Below are positions 56,427 through 64,000 of a stretch of DNA of 64,000 bases, one piece after another. Positions within the stretch are counted from its first letter, which is position 1. Each line of letters starts with the position of its first letter. Below the pieces are notes generated by a model. It did not search any database. It saw nothing but the letters and a program-made list of their open reading frames with translations, and had not been told where the DNA came from. This stretch comes from Vicinamibacterales bacterium (GTDB lineage: Bacteria > Acidobacteriota > Vicinamibacteria > Vicinamibacterales > 2-12-FULL-66-21): assembly GCA_035699745.1 (NCBI GenBank), contig DASSPH010000072.1, forward strand, positions 62,001 through 126,000, in the 5' to 3' direction. The position numbers were made by a program, and so were the translations under genes.

Positions 56427-59078
56427 ATGGGCGTGGAACTCTCCCCGGCGCGGCCCATCCTTCGTTTCCCTCCGGCGACGACGGCGGTGCTGACCGCGCT
56501 CGTGTGCCTGGGGATCGCGTTGGGGCTGCGGTACGTGCTGAACGAGACGATCGGCAGTGCGCTGCCCTTCGTCACCGTGTTCGCCGCCACCGCCGCGGCG
56601 CAGTGGCATGGCGGCCGGCATGCCGCGATTGCGGTCGCGCTGCTCGGCCTCGTCGGATGCGTGCTGATGCTGCCGACCGTCGACGGCCGGACCCGCGTGG
56701 ACGAAGTGGGCGGCGTGCTCGGCATCGGCGCGTTCCTGTTCACCAGCGCCGTCATCATCGGATTCGGCGACGTCGCCCGCGCCGCCCAGATCGCCGCGCA
56801 GCACCGCAGCGCCACGCTGCGCGTCACGCTGCACAGCATCGGCGACGGGGTGATCACCACGGACACCCGCGGGCGCGTCACCGGCCTCAACGCGGTCGCG
56901 GAGTCGCTGACCGGCTGGACGCATGCCGACGCGGTCGGGCAGCCGCTCGACGCGGTGTTCCGGATCGTCAACGAGCACACCCGCCGGGCGGTCGAGAACC
57001 CGGCCGCCAGGGCGCTCCGTGAAGGCATCGTCGTCGGGCTCGCCAATCACACCCTGCTGGTCCGCCGCGACGGCGTCGAGCAGCCCATCGACGACAGCGC
57101 CGCGCCGATCCGGGACGCGGACGGCCAGGTCTCGGGCTGCGTGCTGGTGTTCAGGGACGTCACGCCGCAGCGCCAGATGGAGCGCGAACGCGCCGGTCAG
57201 CTGCAGACCGCGCGCACGCTCGCCGCGATTGTCGACTCCTCCGACGACGCGATCATCCGCAAGCGGCTCGATGGAACGATCGAAACCTGGAATGCCGGCG
57301 CGGAGCGGGTGTTCGGTCACCGCGCGGCCGAGGCGATCGGCAGACACATCTCGCTGGTGATTCCGCCCGAGCGCATGGCGGAAGAGGAACAGATCCTCGC
57401 GACGCTCAAAGCGGGACGGCGGGTCAGCCACTTCGAAACCGAGCGGATCCGCGCCGACGGCTCGCGGATCTGGGTGTCGTTGACGATCTCGCCGATTGCC
57501 GACGAGACGGGTGCGATCGTGGCCGCCTCGAAGATCGTCCGCGACGTCACCGCGCGCGTCAACGCCGAAGCGGAGCGCGAGCGGTTCGTCAAGCTGGTGG
57601 AGAACAGCCAGGACTTCATCGGGCTGTGCGATCTGCAGGGCGTGCCGTTCTTCGTCAATCGCGCCGGGCTGGAGATGGTGGGCCTGGAGAGCCTCGACCA
57701 GGCCAGGCACACGCCGGTGGCGGAGTTCTTCTTCCCGGAGGATCGAGCGCGCGTCCTCGACGAGTTCTTCCCGCGCGTGCTGCGCGAGGGGCAGGGAGAA
57801 ATCGAGATTCGGTTCCGGCACTTCAAGACCGGCGCGGCGCGCTGGATGGCGTACAAGGTCCTGACGCTCACCGATCGCAGCGGCGCGCCCACCGGCTTCG
57901 CGACCGTGAGCCAGGACGTCACCGAGCGGAAGGCCCGGGCGGACGAGCTGATCGAAGCCGATCGGCGCAAGAACGAGTTCCTGGCGATGCTGGCGCACGA
58001 GCTGCGAAACCCGCTGGCGCCGCTCAGCAACGCGGTTCAAGCGATCCAGCGGCGCCGGCCCGGCGACGAACACACGGTTGCGGTCGCCGCCGACATTCTC
58101 GATCGGCAGATCCGGCAGATGTCGCGTCTGGTCAACGACCTCCTCGACGCCAGCCGCATTTCCCGCGGGAAGATCGAGCTGCGCCGCGAGCGGGTCGCGC
58201 TGCGGCCGATCCTCGAAGAGGCGATTGAAACCGTCCGGCCGCTGGTGGCCAGGCTCGAACACACGCTGACCACCTCGCTGCCGCCCGAGGCGCTCTACGT
58301 CGACGGCGACGCCGGCCGCCTGTCGCAGGCGATCGGCAACCTGCTGGCCAACGCCGCCAAGTTCACCGACAAGGGTGGCCACATCTGGCTGTCGGCGGGG
58401 CGCGAGGGGGACGAGGCGGTGATTCGTGTCCGGGACAGCGGCATCGGGATCGCGCCTGAGCACCTTCGAATGCTGTTCGACATGTTCGTGCAGGTCGACA
58501 CGGCGATTGAACGGTCGCGGGACGGACTCGGCATCGGACTGGCGCTGGTGAAGCGGCTAGTGGAGCTGCACGGCGGAACCGTCGACGCGCACAGCGCGGG
58601 ACCCGGCCGCGGCAGCGAGTTCACGGTGCGGCTCGCGGCACTGCCGGCCGCCGCCGCAGGACCGGCGCCGGAGCGGCGGGCCCCGCCGGCGGTCGAGTCG
58701 ATGGCGCGGCGCGTGCTGGTCGTGGACGACAGCGCCGACGCCGCCGCGTCGCTCGCGATGCTGCTGGAGTTCGAAGGCCACGAGACCTACAAGGCCCACG
58801 ACGGCGCGGATGCGGTGCGGACCGCCGAGCGGGTACGGCCCGACATCGTGCTGATGGACATCGGCCTGCCGGTCCTCAACGGCTACCAGGCGTGTCGGCG
58901 CATCCGCGATCATGCGTGGGGCGCGTCGATCGTGATGGTCGCGATCACCGGCTGGGGGCAGGAGGAGGATCGCGAACAGTCACACGCCGCCGGCTTCGAC
59001 CTGCATTTCGTCAAACCGGTGGATTACGAGGAACTGCTCCGCGTCGTCGGATCGGCGCATCCGCGCGCCTCGGCCTGA
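56427..59078 (+). CDS. Hybrid sensor histidine kinase (membrane, PAS x3, HisKA, HATPase, receiver)
   Basis: 883 residues. Membrane-sensor N-terminus ~1-125 (several TM helices, KdpD/DUF4118-like). Three PAS domains follow, at ~130-255, ~265-385 and ~390-505 (GDGVITTDTRGRVTGLNAVAESLTGW, SSDDAIIRKRLDGTIETWNAGAERVFG, NSQDFIGLCDLQGVPFFVNRAGL). HisKA has phospho-His in LAMLAHELRNPLAPL. HATPase has GNLLANAAKFTDKGG, RDSGIGIAPEHL and DGLGIGLALVKRLVELHGG. The C-terminal receiver has LVVDDSADAA and phospho-Asp in VLMDIGLPVLNG. No separate output regulator is adjacent. Confidence 0.96.
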   Translation: MGVELSPARPILRFPPATTAVLTALVCLGIALGLRYVLNETIGSALPFVTVFAATAAAQWHGGRHAAIAVALLGLVGCVLMLPTVDGRTRVDEVGGVLGIGAFLFTSAVIIGFGDVARAAQIAAQHRSATLRVTLHSIGDGVITTDTRGRVTGLNAVAESLTGWTHADAVGQPLDAVFRIVNEHTRRAVENPAARALREGIVVGLANHTLLVRRDGVEQPIDDSAAPIRDADGQVSGCVLVFRDVTPQRQMERERAGQLQTARTLAAIVDSSDDAIIRKRLDGTIETWNAGAERVFGHRAAEAIGRHISLVIPPERMAEEEQILATLKAGRRVSHFETERIRADGSRIWVSLTISPIADETGAIVAASKIVRDVTARVNAEAERERFVKLVENSQDFIGLCDLQGVPFFVNRAGLEMVGLESLDQARHTPVAEFFFPEDRARVLDEFFPRVLREGQGEIEIRFRHFKTGAARWMAYKVLTLTDRSGAPTGFATVSQDVTERKARADELIEADRRKNEFLAMLAHELRNPLAPLSNAVQAIQRRRPGDEHTVAVAADILDRQIRQMSRLVNDLLDASRISRGKIELRRERVALRPILEEAIETVRPLVARLEHTLTTSLPPEALYVDGDAGRLSQAIGNLLANAAKFTDKGGHIWLSAGREGDEAVIRVRDSGIGIAPEHLRMLFDMFVQVDTAIERSRDGLGIGLALVKRLVELHGGTVDAHSAGPGRGSEFTVRLAALPAAAAGPAPERRAPPAVESMARRVLVVDDSADAAASLAMLLEFEGHETYKAHDGADAVRTAERVRPDIVLMDIGLPVLNGYQACRRIRDHAWGASIVMVAITGWGQEEDREQSHAAGFDLHFVKPVDYEELLRVVGSAHPRASA

Positions 59079-59105
59079 CGCCCCCGCCCCTCGACAGCGG
59101 CGCGG

Positions 59106-59630
59106 CTATTTTCTCGAAGCACCGCCGAAGGCAATGCCCTGGGCGACGCGGAACTGCTCCGACCCCTGTTTACCAAAGGATTTGAACCACCGGGCATCCG
59201 TGCGCAGCGCCAGGTTGTCGCGCATTGGCATCTTCACGCCGCCGCCGGCATTCACCGTTGCCGCCAGCCGCGACTGGGTGCCGATCGGAGAACCGGCGGC
59301 GGAAAACACCGGCGCCCCGTACTGCGACAACCCGGCTCCGGCGGCGGCATACGGTGTCGCTCGCCCGACCCGCGGGAGAAACACCAAGAGACTGCTGCTG
59401 GTGCTCAGCGCGTGGATGCGCCCCTCGCCGCGGCGATATGCCGCGTCCGTCTCGAGACCGAGCGTCGACGTGACGGGGAACGTCACCGCGGCGCCGACGG
59501 GGGACGCCCCGGCGGACCCGAGCCCCACATACGGCGTGACTTCGACGCCGCGCGCGTCCTGCGCCGCCGCCGGCAGTGCGGCAACAGCGAACGCGACGAC
59601 TGCGAAGACAGTGGATCGGTAGACGCGCAT
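59106..59630 (-). CDS. Outer-membrane beta-barrel protein
   Basis: 174 residues from the ATG at 59630, behind GAGGAGG. Signal peptide (TVFAVVAFAVAALPAAAQ), then an eight-strand-like alternating pattern (VEVTPYVGLGSAG, LGLETDAAYRRGEG, ATPYAAAGAGLSQYG, NLALRTDARWFKSFG, FRVAQGIAFGGASRK). Probably a small porin-like or structural barrel; no specific role. It converges with the hybrid kinase, 27 bp from its stop. Confidence 0.82.
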   Translation of the reverse strand: MRVYRSTVFAVVAFAVAALPAAAQDARGVEVTPYVGLGSAGASPVGAAVTFPVTSTLGLETDAAYRRGEGRIHALSTSSSLLVFLPRVGRATPYAAAGAGLSQYGAPVFSAAGSPIGTQSRLAATVNAGGGVKMPMRDNLALRTDARWFKSFGKQGSEQFRVAQGIAFGGASRK

Positions 59631-59827
59631 CGACACCTCCTCAGCCGCTTGGACTGCGGCCGTCGGGCATTAAGACCGCCGAACGCCGGTCCTGGTCTTG
59701 ATGACGCCGACCGTGGCTCGGTGATTTCATCTTTGTCGCTCGACTGCCGACCTCGTCAGCGCTTCCGCGGCGCAGCCGGAACGACTTCGCCAAGTTGGCG
59801 GAAATAGAGCACTTGCGAGGAGCGCCC

Positions 59828-59861
59828 GGAGGGCACGCCGGCTGCAAGGCAGCCGCCCATG
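59828..59861 (+). promoter_or_regulatory. Split ribosome binding site bridged by a hairpin
   Basis: GGAGGG (59828-59833) is 25 nt from the ATG at 59859, too far for normal initiation. A perfect 6-bp hairpin GGCTGC/GCAGCC with a 3-nt loop (59840-59854) lies between and would shorten the path to about 10 nt when folded. Confidence 0.4.
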
Positions 59862-60707
59862 TCCAGAATGGCGCGTCTATTCCCCGTTGGGGCCCTGATC
59901 GCGATCGCCCTGTGCGTCCCGGCCACATCGGCGGCGCAGGGGCGGATTCCTGCCCACGTTCGCGTGCTGACCAAGTCCGAGCGGATCATGCGCTGGCTTG
60001 GACCTCAGACCGACGTGATCCTCGTCGTCGATCAAGGCACGACGCTCGAGGTCCTCGATTTCGATCACGACAAGGGGTGGTACTGGGTCATTCTCCCGCC
60101 CGACCTGCACGGCACGCGCAAGGTCGGGTGGATTCGCGCGACCGCGGTCGAGCCGGCGGCGGCGCAGGCGTCCGACGCGGCGCAGCCGGCCCCGGACCTC
60201 GCCCCGCCCGCGCCTGCGAGCGAGCCGCAGCGTGACAGTGCTCCGGCGCAGGCGTCCGTGACACCGCCAACCGCCGCCCCGGCTCCGGCAGAGGAGAGAG
60301 TCACCATCAACGTCCGGCGCGACGCGCCGGCCGCGGGCGGCAGCGACGTCGCGGGCGCGAAAAAGTCCTACGCGTTCGAGGACGTGCACTTCGAGCGCGA
60401 TCATTTTTCCATTCGCAGCGAGGACATCGAGAGACTGCGCGCCGCCGCGGCCGCGCTCAAAGCGGATCCGTCGCTGGTCGTGACGATCGAGGGGCACACC
60501 TGCAGTCTCGGCACGGGGTCGTACAACCTTGCGCTTGGTACCCGGCGCGCGAACGCGGTGAAGGACTATCTGGTCAGCGCGGGAGTGCCGGCCGAACGGC
60601 TGCTCACGGTGAGCCAGGGCGAGGGGCACGCCGAGTACGACAACTCGCGTGAAGAGACCCGGCGATTGAACCGCCGCGTCGCGCTCGTCCCCAGGATTCA
60701 GCGCTGA
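59859..60707 (+). CDS. SH3-domain plus OmpA-family peptidoglycan-binding protein
   Basis: 282 residues with a signal peptide (FPVGALIAIALCVPATSAAQG). The N-terminal SH3-like part (VLTKSERIMRWLGPQTDVILVVDQGTTLEVLDFDHDKGWYWVI) and a Pro/Ala linker precede the OmpA C-terminal domain at ~165-282: FEDVHFERDHFSIRSEDIERL, VVTIEGHTCSLGTGSYNLALGTRRANAVKDYL (peptidoglycan contact motif) and EETRRLNRRVAL. It likely anchors the outer membrane or a complex to the wall. A second in-frame ATG is 9 nt downstream. Confidence 0.9.
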   Translation: MSRMARLFPVGALIAIALCVPATSAAQGRIPAHVRVLTKSERIMRWLGPQTDVILVVDQGTTLEVLDFDHDKGWYWVILPPDLHGTRKVGWIRATAVEPAAAQASDAAQPAPDLAPPAPASEPQRDSAPAQASVTPPTAAPAPAEERVTINVRRDAPAAGGSDVAGAKKSYAFEDVHFERDHFSIRSEDIERLRAAAAALKADPSLVVTIEGHTCSLGTGSYNLALGTRRANAVKDYLVSAGVPAERLLTVSQGEGHAEYDNSREETRRLNRRVALVPRIQR

Positions 60708-60793
60708 TCGACCCTGCGGCAGTCGCGGCTCGCGCATTCGGTCTCTCACCGGGTGCCCGGCGGAGCAGCGTCGCCCGCCGTTGCGACCGCGCG

Positions 60794-60799
60794 TATACT
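60794..60799 (+). promoter_or_regulatory. -10 hexamer TATACT of the kinase-TolB-TPR gene
   Basis: TATACT 12 nt before the GTG at 60812. Confidence 0.5.
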
Positions 60800-60811
60800 C
60801 TCCCCAACCCT

Positions 60812-63800
60812 GTGGGACTGATCGGCCGCCGCCTCTCGCACTACGACATCGTCGATGAAATCAGCCGCGGCGGCATGGGCGTGGTCTATCGGGCCGTCGA
60901 TGCCAACCTGGCGCGGGAGGTCGCGCTGAAGGTCCTGCCCGAGGACCTGCTCCACGATCCCGACCGCCGCGCCCGGCTGCTGCAGGAGGCGCGCGCCGCC
61001 TCCGCGCTCGAGCACCCCAACATCGCCGTCATCCACGAGGTCGGCGAAGGCGAGGGGGGCGTCACCTTCATCGCCATGGAGTTGATCCGCGGCGAGAAGC
61101 TGAGTGACGCCATCGCGCGCGGGCCGCTCGCGCCGCTGCGCGCGCTGACCCTGGCCACCGAGATGGCCGAAGGCCTCGCGCGCGCCCACGACAAGGGCAT
61201 CGTCCATCGCGACCTCAAGCCGTCCAACGTGATGATTACCGAGGACGGTCACGCCAAGCTGATCGACTTCGGCCTCGCCAAACTCGTGGAGCAGACCGGC
61301 CACGACGCCGCGACGGCAAGCGTGAAGGGGCCGCGCACCGGCGCCGGGGTCGTGCTCGGCACGGCGGCCTACATGTCGCCGGAGCAGGCGCGCGGCGCCT
61401 CCGTCGATGGCCGCAGCGACATCTTCGCCCTCGGCGTGACGCTCTACGAGATGATCGCCGGGCGGCCGGCGTTCCAGGGGCAGTCGAGCCTGGATACGAT
61501 GCAGGCCATCCTCACCCAGCCGGTGCCGCCGCTGCCCGCGCTGGCGGGGCTGCGGGCTGACATCGGCGCCGACCTCCAGCGGATCATCGCCAAGTGCACG
61601 GCCAAGGATCCGGCGGATCGATTCCAGGGCGTGAAAGACGTCGTGGTCGATCTTCGTGCGGCGCGCCGGCAGCTCGAGTCCGCGGCGACACCCGCGCTGG
61701 CGTCCCCCGCCGCCACGCCGGCGGTCAACGCCGCGCCGCCAGGTGCCAGGACACGGGCCGGCGCCATCAAGCTGGCCGCCGTGGCATCCGTGGCGGTGGC
61801 GGGGATCGCGGCGTTCATCTGGTGGGGCCAGCGGGCGCCGCAGCCGGCGGCCCACGCGTCCGGCAAGCCGGCGGTCGCGGTCCTGTACTTCGACAACAAC
61901 ACCGGCGACGCCTCGCTCGACTGGATGCGCGTCGGCCTCACCGACATGATCGTGACGGATCTGTCGCAGTCGGTCGACGTGGAGGTGCTCGGCACGGACC
62001 GGCTCGTCCAGATTCTGCAGCAGCTCAAACGCGCCGACGATCGGGTGATCTCGGCCGACGTCGTCGACGAGATCGCGCGGCGCGCGGGCGTGGATCAGGT
62101 GGTCGTCGGCAGCTACGTGCGGGCCGGCGACACGATCCGGATCAGCGCGAGGCTGCAGGACGCCCGTACCGGCCGGATCGTCCGCGCCGAGCGTGTCGAA
62201 GGCACCGGCGAGTCGAGCCTGTTCTCGCTGGTCGACGAGCTCACGCGGCGGTTCAAGACGGCGCTCGCGACGCTCGGCGTCGCGCGGGCCGAGCCGCTGT
62301 TCAGGGCGCCCGGCGAGGCGCCGGCGGAGACGCTCGACCTCGGCCTGAAGGATGTGACGACCTCGTCGATCGAGGCGTACCGGCAGTATGCCGACGGGAT
62401 CAACTTTCACGAGCGCGGCCTGTCGGACCAGGCCATTCCGCTGCTGGAAAAGGCCATCGCGATCGATCCCACGTTCGCCATGGCCCACGCGAAGCTGGCG
62501 GTCGTGAACGGCAACCTGAACGTACTGGACAAGCGGGACGCGCACGCGCAGCGCGCGCTGGAGCTGTCGGCGCGCCTGACCACGCGCGAACGCTATTACA
62601 TCGAGGGCTATTACTACGGCACCCGTCCGGAGACGATCGGCCGCAGCATCGAGGCGTACCGACAGTTGTTGAAGCTGCACCCGGAGCATCACGCCGCGCG
62701 GCACAATCTCGCCGCGCATTTCTTCGACCTGGAGCGATATCGGGAAGGGATCGAGCAGTCCGAAGAGCTGCTGCGGCGGGGCAGCTCCACCCCGACCACC
62801 CACCAGAACCTCGCCTTGATGCTGATCGAGACCGGCAACGTCGCCCGGGCCAGGCAGATCGCCGAGGACTTCGTCCGCCGGTACCCCGACAGCGCGCTCG
62901 GACAGCAGATGCTGGGCGTGACGCTCGCCGCCGACGGACAACTCGACGACGCGCGGCGGGCGTACGAGCGCGCCCTGGCCCTGAGCCCCACACTGGTCCC
63001 CGCAATGCTGGGCAAACGGGCGGTGGCGGTGCTGCAGGAGCGCTGGGCCGACGCCGCCGCCGTGAACGCAGAACTGAGCGGCGCGCGAACGCCGTTCGCG
63101 CAGTTCGCAGGGCTGACCAACACGGCCCAGCTCTCGCTCCTGCGGGGACGCGGGCAGGCGGCACTGGCGGATCTGGAGCGCGCGACACGCATCGTGGGAC
63201 TGCCGTCGACGCAGCGCTCGATCTCGCGAAACCGGATGGTGGAGCTGCTGCTGCGCCAGGGGAAGGCCGCATCGGCCGCAGCGCAGGCGGAGCTGGCGGC
63301 CGCCGATGCGCGCAATCGCAACACGGAATTCGAGTCGCTCCAACTCCTCGCGATCGCCCGGGCGGCGGCGGGCCGGCCGGCGGACGCCGAGCAGACCGTC
63401 GCGCTGCTCGAGACGCGTGCCCGCGTCCTTCCGGACAGCGTCAGGGAAATCCGGCGGGTCCACTGGGCGCGTGGAGAGATGGCCATGCTGCGCGGCGACG
63501 CCGCCGCCGCCGTCGAGGAACTCGGCAAGGCGGTGGCGATGCTGCCGCCGCGCGGCGCGCCGGCGCCGCCGCCCTCTTCGCATCCGGATCTGCTGCTGGC
63601 GGCGGCCGCGGCAAACATCAAGGCGGCGCGCGACGCCGAGGCCGCGGCGCTGCTCGAGCGCCTCCAGTCCGGCCAGGAGCGCCTGTTCCGCCTGGACACG
63701 TTCGTGCGCAGCCTCTTCCTGCTCGGACAGATTTACGAGCGGCGCGGCGATACCGCCCGCGCGCGCGTGCAGTACGAGCGCTTCCTCGGCTTCTGGCGCG

Positions 63801-63868
63801 GCGGCGATCTCGAGCCGGGCTGGGTGGCTGCCGCGGACGCGAAGCTGAAAGCCATGGCGCCACGCTGA
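60812..63868 (+). CDS. Ser/Thr protein kinase with TolB-like and TPR domains
   Basis: 1018 residues from GTG at 60812. Kinase at ~10-280: SRGGMGVVYRA, Lys40, HRDLKPSNV (Asp134), DFG (Asp152), GTAAYMSPEQARG. One TM helix at ~313-335 (IKLAAVASVAVAGIAAFIWWG). A TolB-N/FlgO-like domain is at ~345-490 (AVLYFDNNTGDASLDWMRVGLTDMIVTDL, GVDQVVVGSYVRAGDTIRISARLQDARTGRIV). TPR repeats run to the C-terminus (LEKAIAIDPTFAMAHAKLA, AYRQLLKLHPEHHAARHNLA, AYERALALSPTLVP). A transmembrane kinase of this make-up is common in Acidobacteriota; its substrates are unknown. Confidence 0.95.
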   Translation: MGLIGRRLSHYDIVDEISRGGMGVVYRAVDANLAREVALKVLPEDLLHDPDRRARLLQEARAASALEHPNIAVIHEVGEGEGGVTFIAMELIRGEKLSDAIARGPLAPLRALTLATEMAEGLARAHDKGIVHRDLKPSNVMITEDGHAKLIDFGLAKLVEQTGHDAATASVKGPRTGAGVVLGTAAYMSPEQARGASVDGRSDIFALGVTLYEMIAGRPAFQGQSSLDTMQAILTQPVPPLPALAGLRADIGADLQRIIAKCTAKDPADRFQGVKDVVVDLRAARRQLESAATPALASPAATPAVNAAPPGARTRAGAIKLAAVASVAVAGIAAFIWWGQRAPQPAAHASGKPAVAVLYFDNNTGDASLDWMRVGLTDMIVTDLSQSVDVEVLGTDRLVQILQQLKRADDRVISADVVDEIARRAGVDQVVVGSYVRAGDTIRISARLQDARTGRIVRAERVEGTGESSLFSLVDELTRRFKTALATLGVARAEPLFRAPGEAPAETLDLGLKDVTTSSIEAYRQYADGINFHERGLSDQAIPLLEKAIAIDPTFAMAHAKLAVVNGNLNVLDKRDAHAQRALELSARLTTRERYYIEGYYYGTRPETIGRSIEAYRQLLKLHPEHHAARHNLAAHFFDLERYREGIEQSEELLRRGSSTPTTHQNLALMLIETGNVARARQIAEDFVRRYPDSALGQQMLGVTLAADGQLDDARRAYERALALSPTLVPAMLGKRAVAVLQERWADAAAVNAELSGARTPFAQFAGLTNTAQLSLLRGRGQAALADLERATRIVGLPSTQRSISRNRMVELLLRQGKAASAAAQAELAAADARNRNTEFESLQLLAIARAAAGRPADAEQTVALLETRARVLPDSVREIRRVHWARGEMAMLRGDAAAAVEELGKAVAMLPPRGAPAPPPSSHPDLLLAAAAANIKAARDAEAAALLERLQSGQERLFRLDTFVRSLFLLGQIYERRGDTARARVQYERFLGFWRGGDLEPGWVAAADAKLKAMAPR

Positions 63869-63951
63869 CCGTCCCGGCGCAGAACGCTCGAGAGCGCCGC
63901 GAACGCCCACGACCGCCGGGAAGCGGAACGCGGCCGATTCCTGCGACAAGG

Positions 63952-63957
63952 TAGAAT
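63952..63957 (+). promoter_or_regulatory. -10 hexamer TAGAAT of the gene at the window end
   Basis: TAGAAT 14 nt before the ATG at 63972, the same arrangement as for other genes in this window. Confidence 0.45.
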
Positions 63958-63971
63958 CCCACCACTCTCAC

Positions 63972-64000
63972 ATGCCCCTGACTTTCGGCGCGCGCCTCGG
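63972..64000 (+). CDS. Start of a gene cut by the window edge, possibly another Ser/Thr kinase
   Basis: Only MPLTFGARLG is visible. This N-terminus resembles the head of long acidobacterial Ser/Thr kinases (a short basic/Gly stretch before the glycine loop), and it follows a kinase gene with a matching promoter. The identity is a guess from ten residues. Confidence 0.4.

Overview
The window is GC-rich (roughly two thirds G+C by eye), densely coded and free of phage, insertion-sequence or CRISPR structures. The gene repertoire fits a soil-type Acidobacteriota, most likely of the Vicinamibacteria kind. It includes a large TonB-dependent receptor with a carboxypeptidase-like N-terminal domain, a BlaI/M56 pair, several very long Ser/Thr kinases fused to beta-propeller, TPR or SUMF1/hydrolase modules, a Ku/LigD end-joining pair, and a fused CcoNO oxidase. 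This assignment is inferred from gene content only.

Layout. 1-4813 (minus) is a chemosensory operon (CheY-like receiver, CheA, CheW, soluble MCP) preceded by a receiver-PAS protein. A diguanylate cyclase follows divergently at 4931, then tRNA-His. 6204-9347 encodes a secreted phospholipase-D-like multidomain protein behind a structured leader. 9667-17282 holds Ku and LigD, separated by a TonB receptor and a BlaI/M56 signalling pair. 17434-20700 contains a small acidic protein, a [2Fe-2S] protein, two tRNA-Arg genes, an acetyltransferase/methyltransferase pair and a PepSY protein. 21009-22387 carries an alcohol dehydrogenase and a basic DNA-binding-like protein.

22631-30740 is a tightly overlapping cbb3 oxidase operon (ccoI, ccoS, fused ccoNO, ccoQ, ccoP, ccoG, ccoH, SafE-like). 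30879-35265 holds an outer-membrane protein, two small envelope proteins and an XRE-NB-ARC-TPR regulator. 35310-40346 is a giant pyruvate:ferredoxin-type oxidoreductase with a small Cys-rich gene in front. 40533-49855 has an ECF sigma factor, two giant kinases, a secreted NTR-like protein and a beta-lactamase-fold hydrolase. 49803-54152 looks like a periplasmic sugar-oxidation set (Tat-bearing subunit 3, GMC dehydrogenase, DinB, divergent globin and SMP-30 lactonase). 54375-64000 holds PhoX, a lipoprotein, a hybrid histidine kinase, two envelope proteins, a kinase-TolB-TPR protein and the first codons of another gene.

Cross-cutting signals. Two nearly identical dyads (13759-13779 and 20726-20748) lie upstream of the TonB receptor and the PepSY gene, next to the BlaI/M56 pair, and suggest one small regulon. 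About a dozen genes carry a good -10 hexamer only 6-17 nt before the start codon, implying leaderless or nearly leaderless mRNAs. Metabolically the window describes a respiratory organism with a high-affinity oxidase and ferredoxin-linked 2-oxoacid oxidation.
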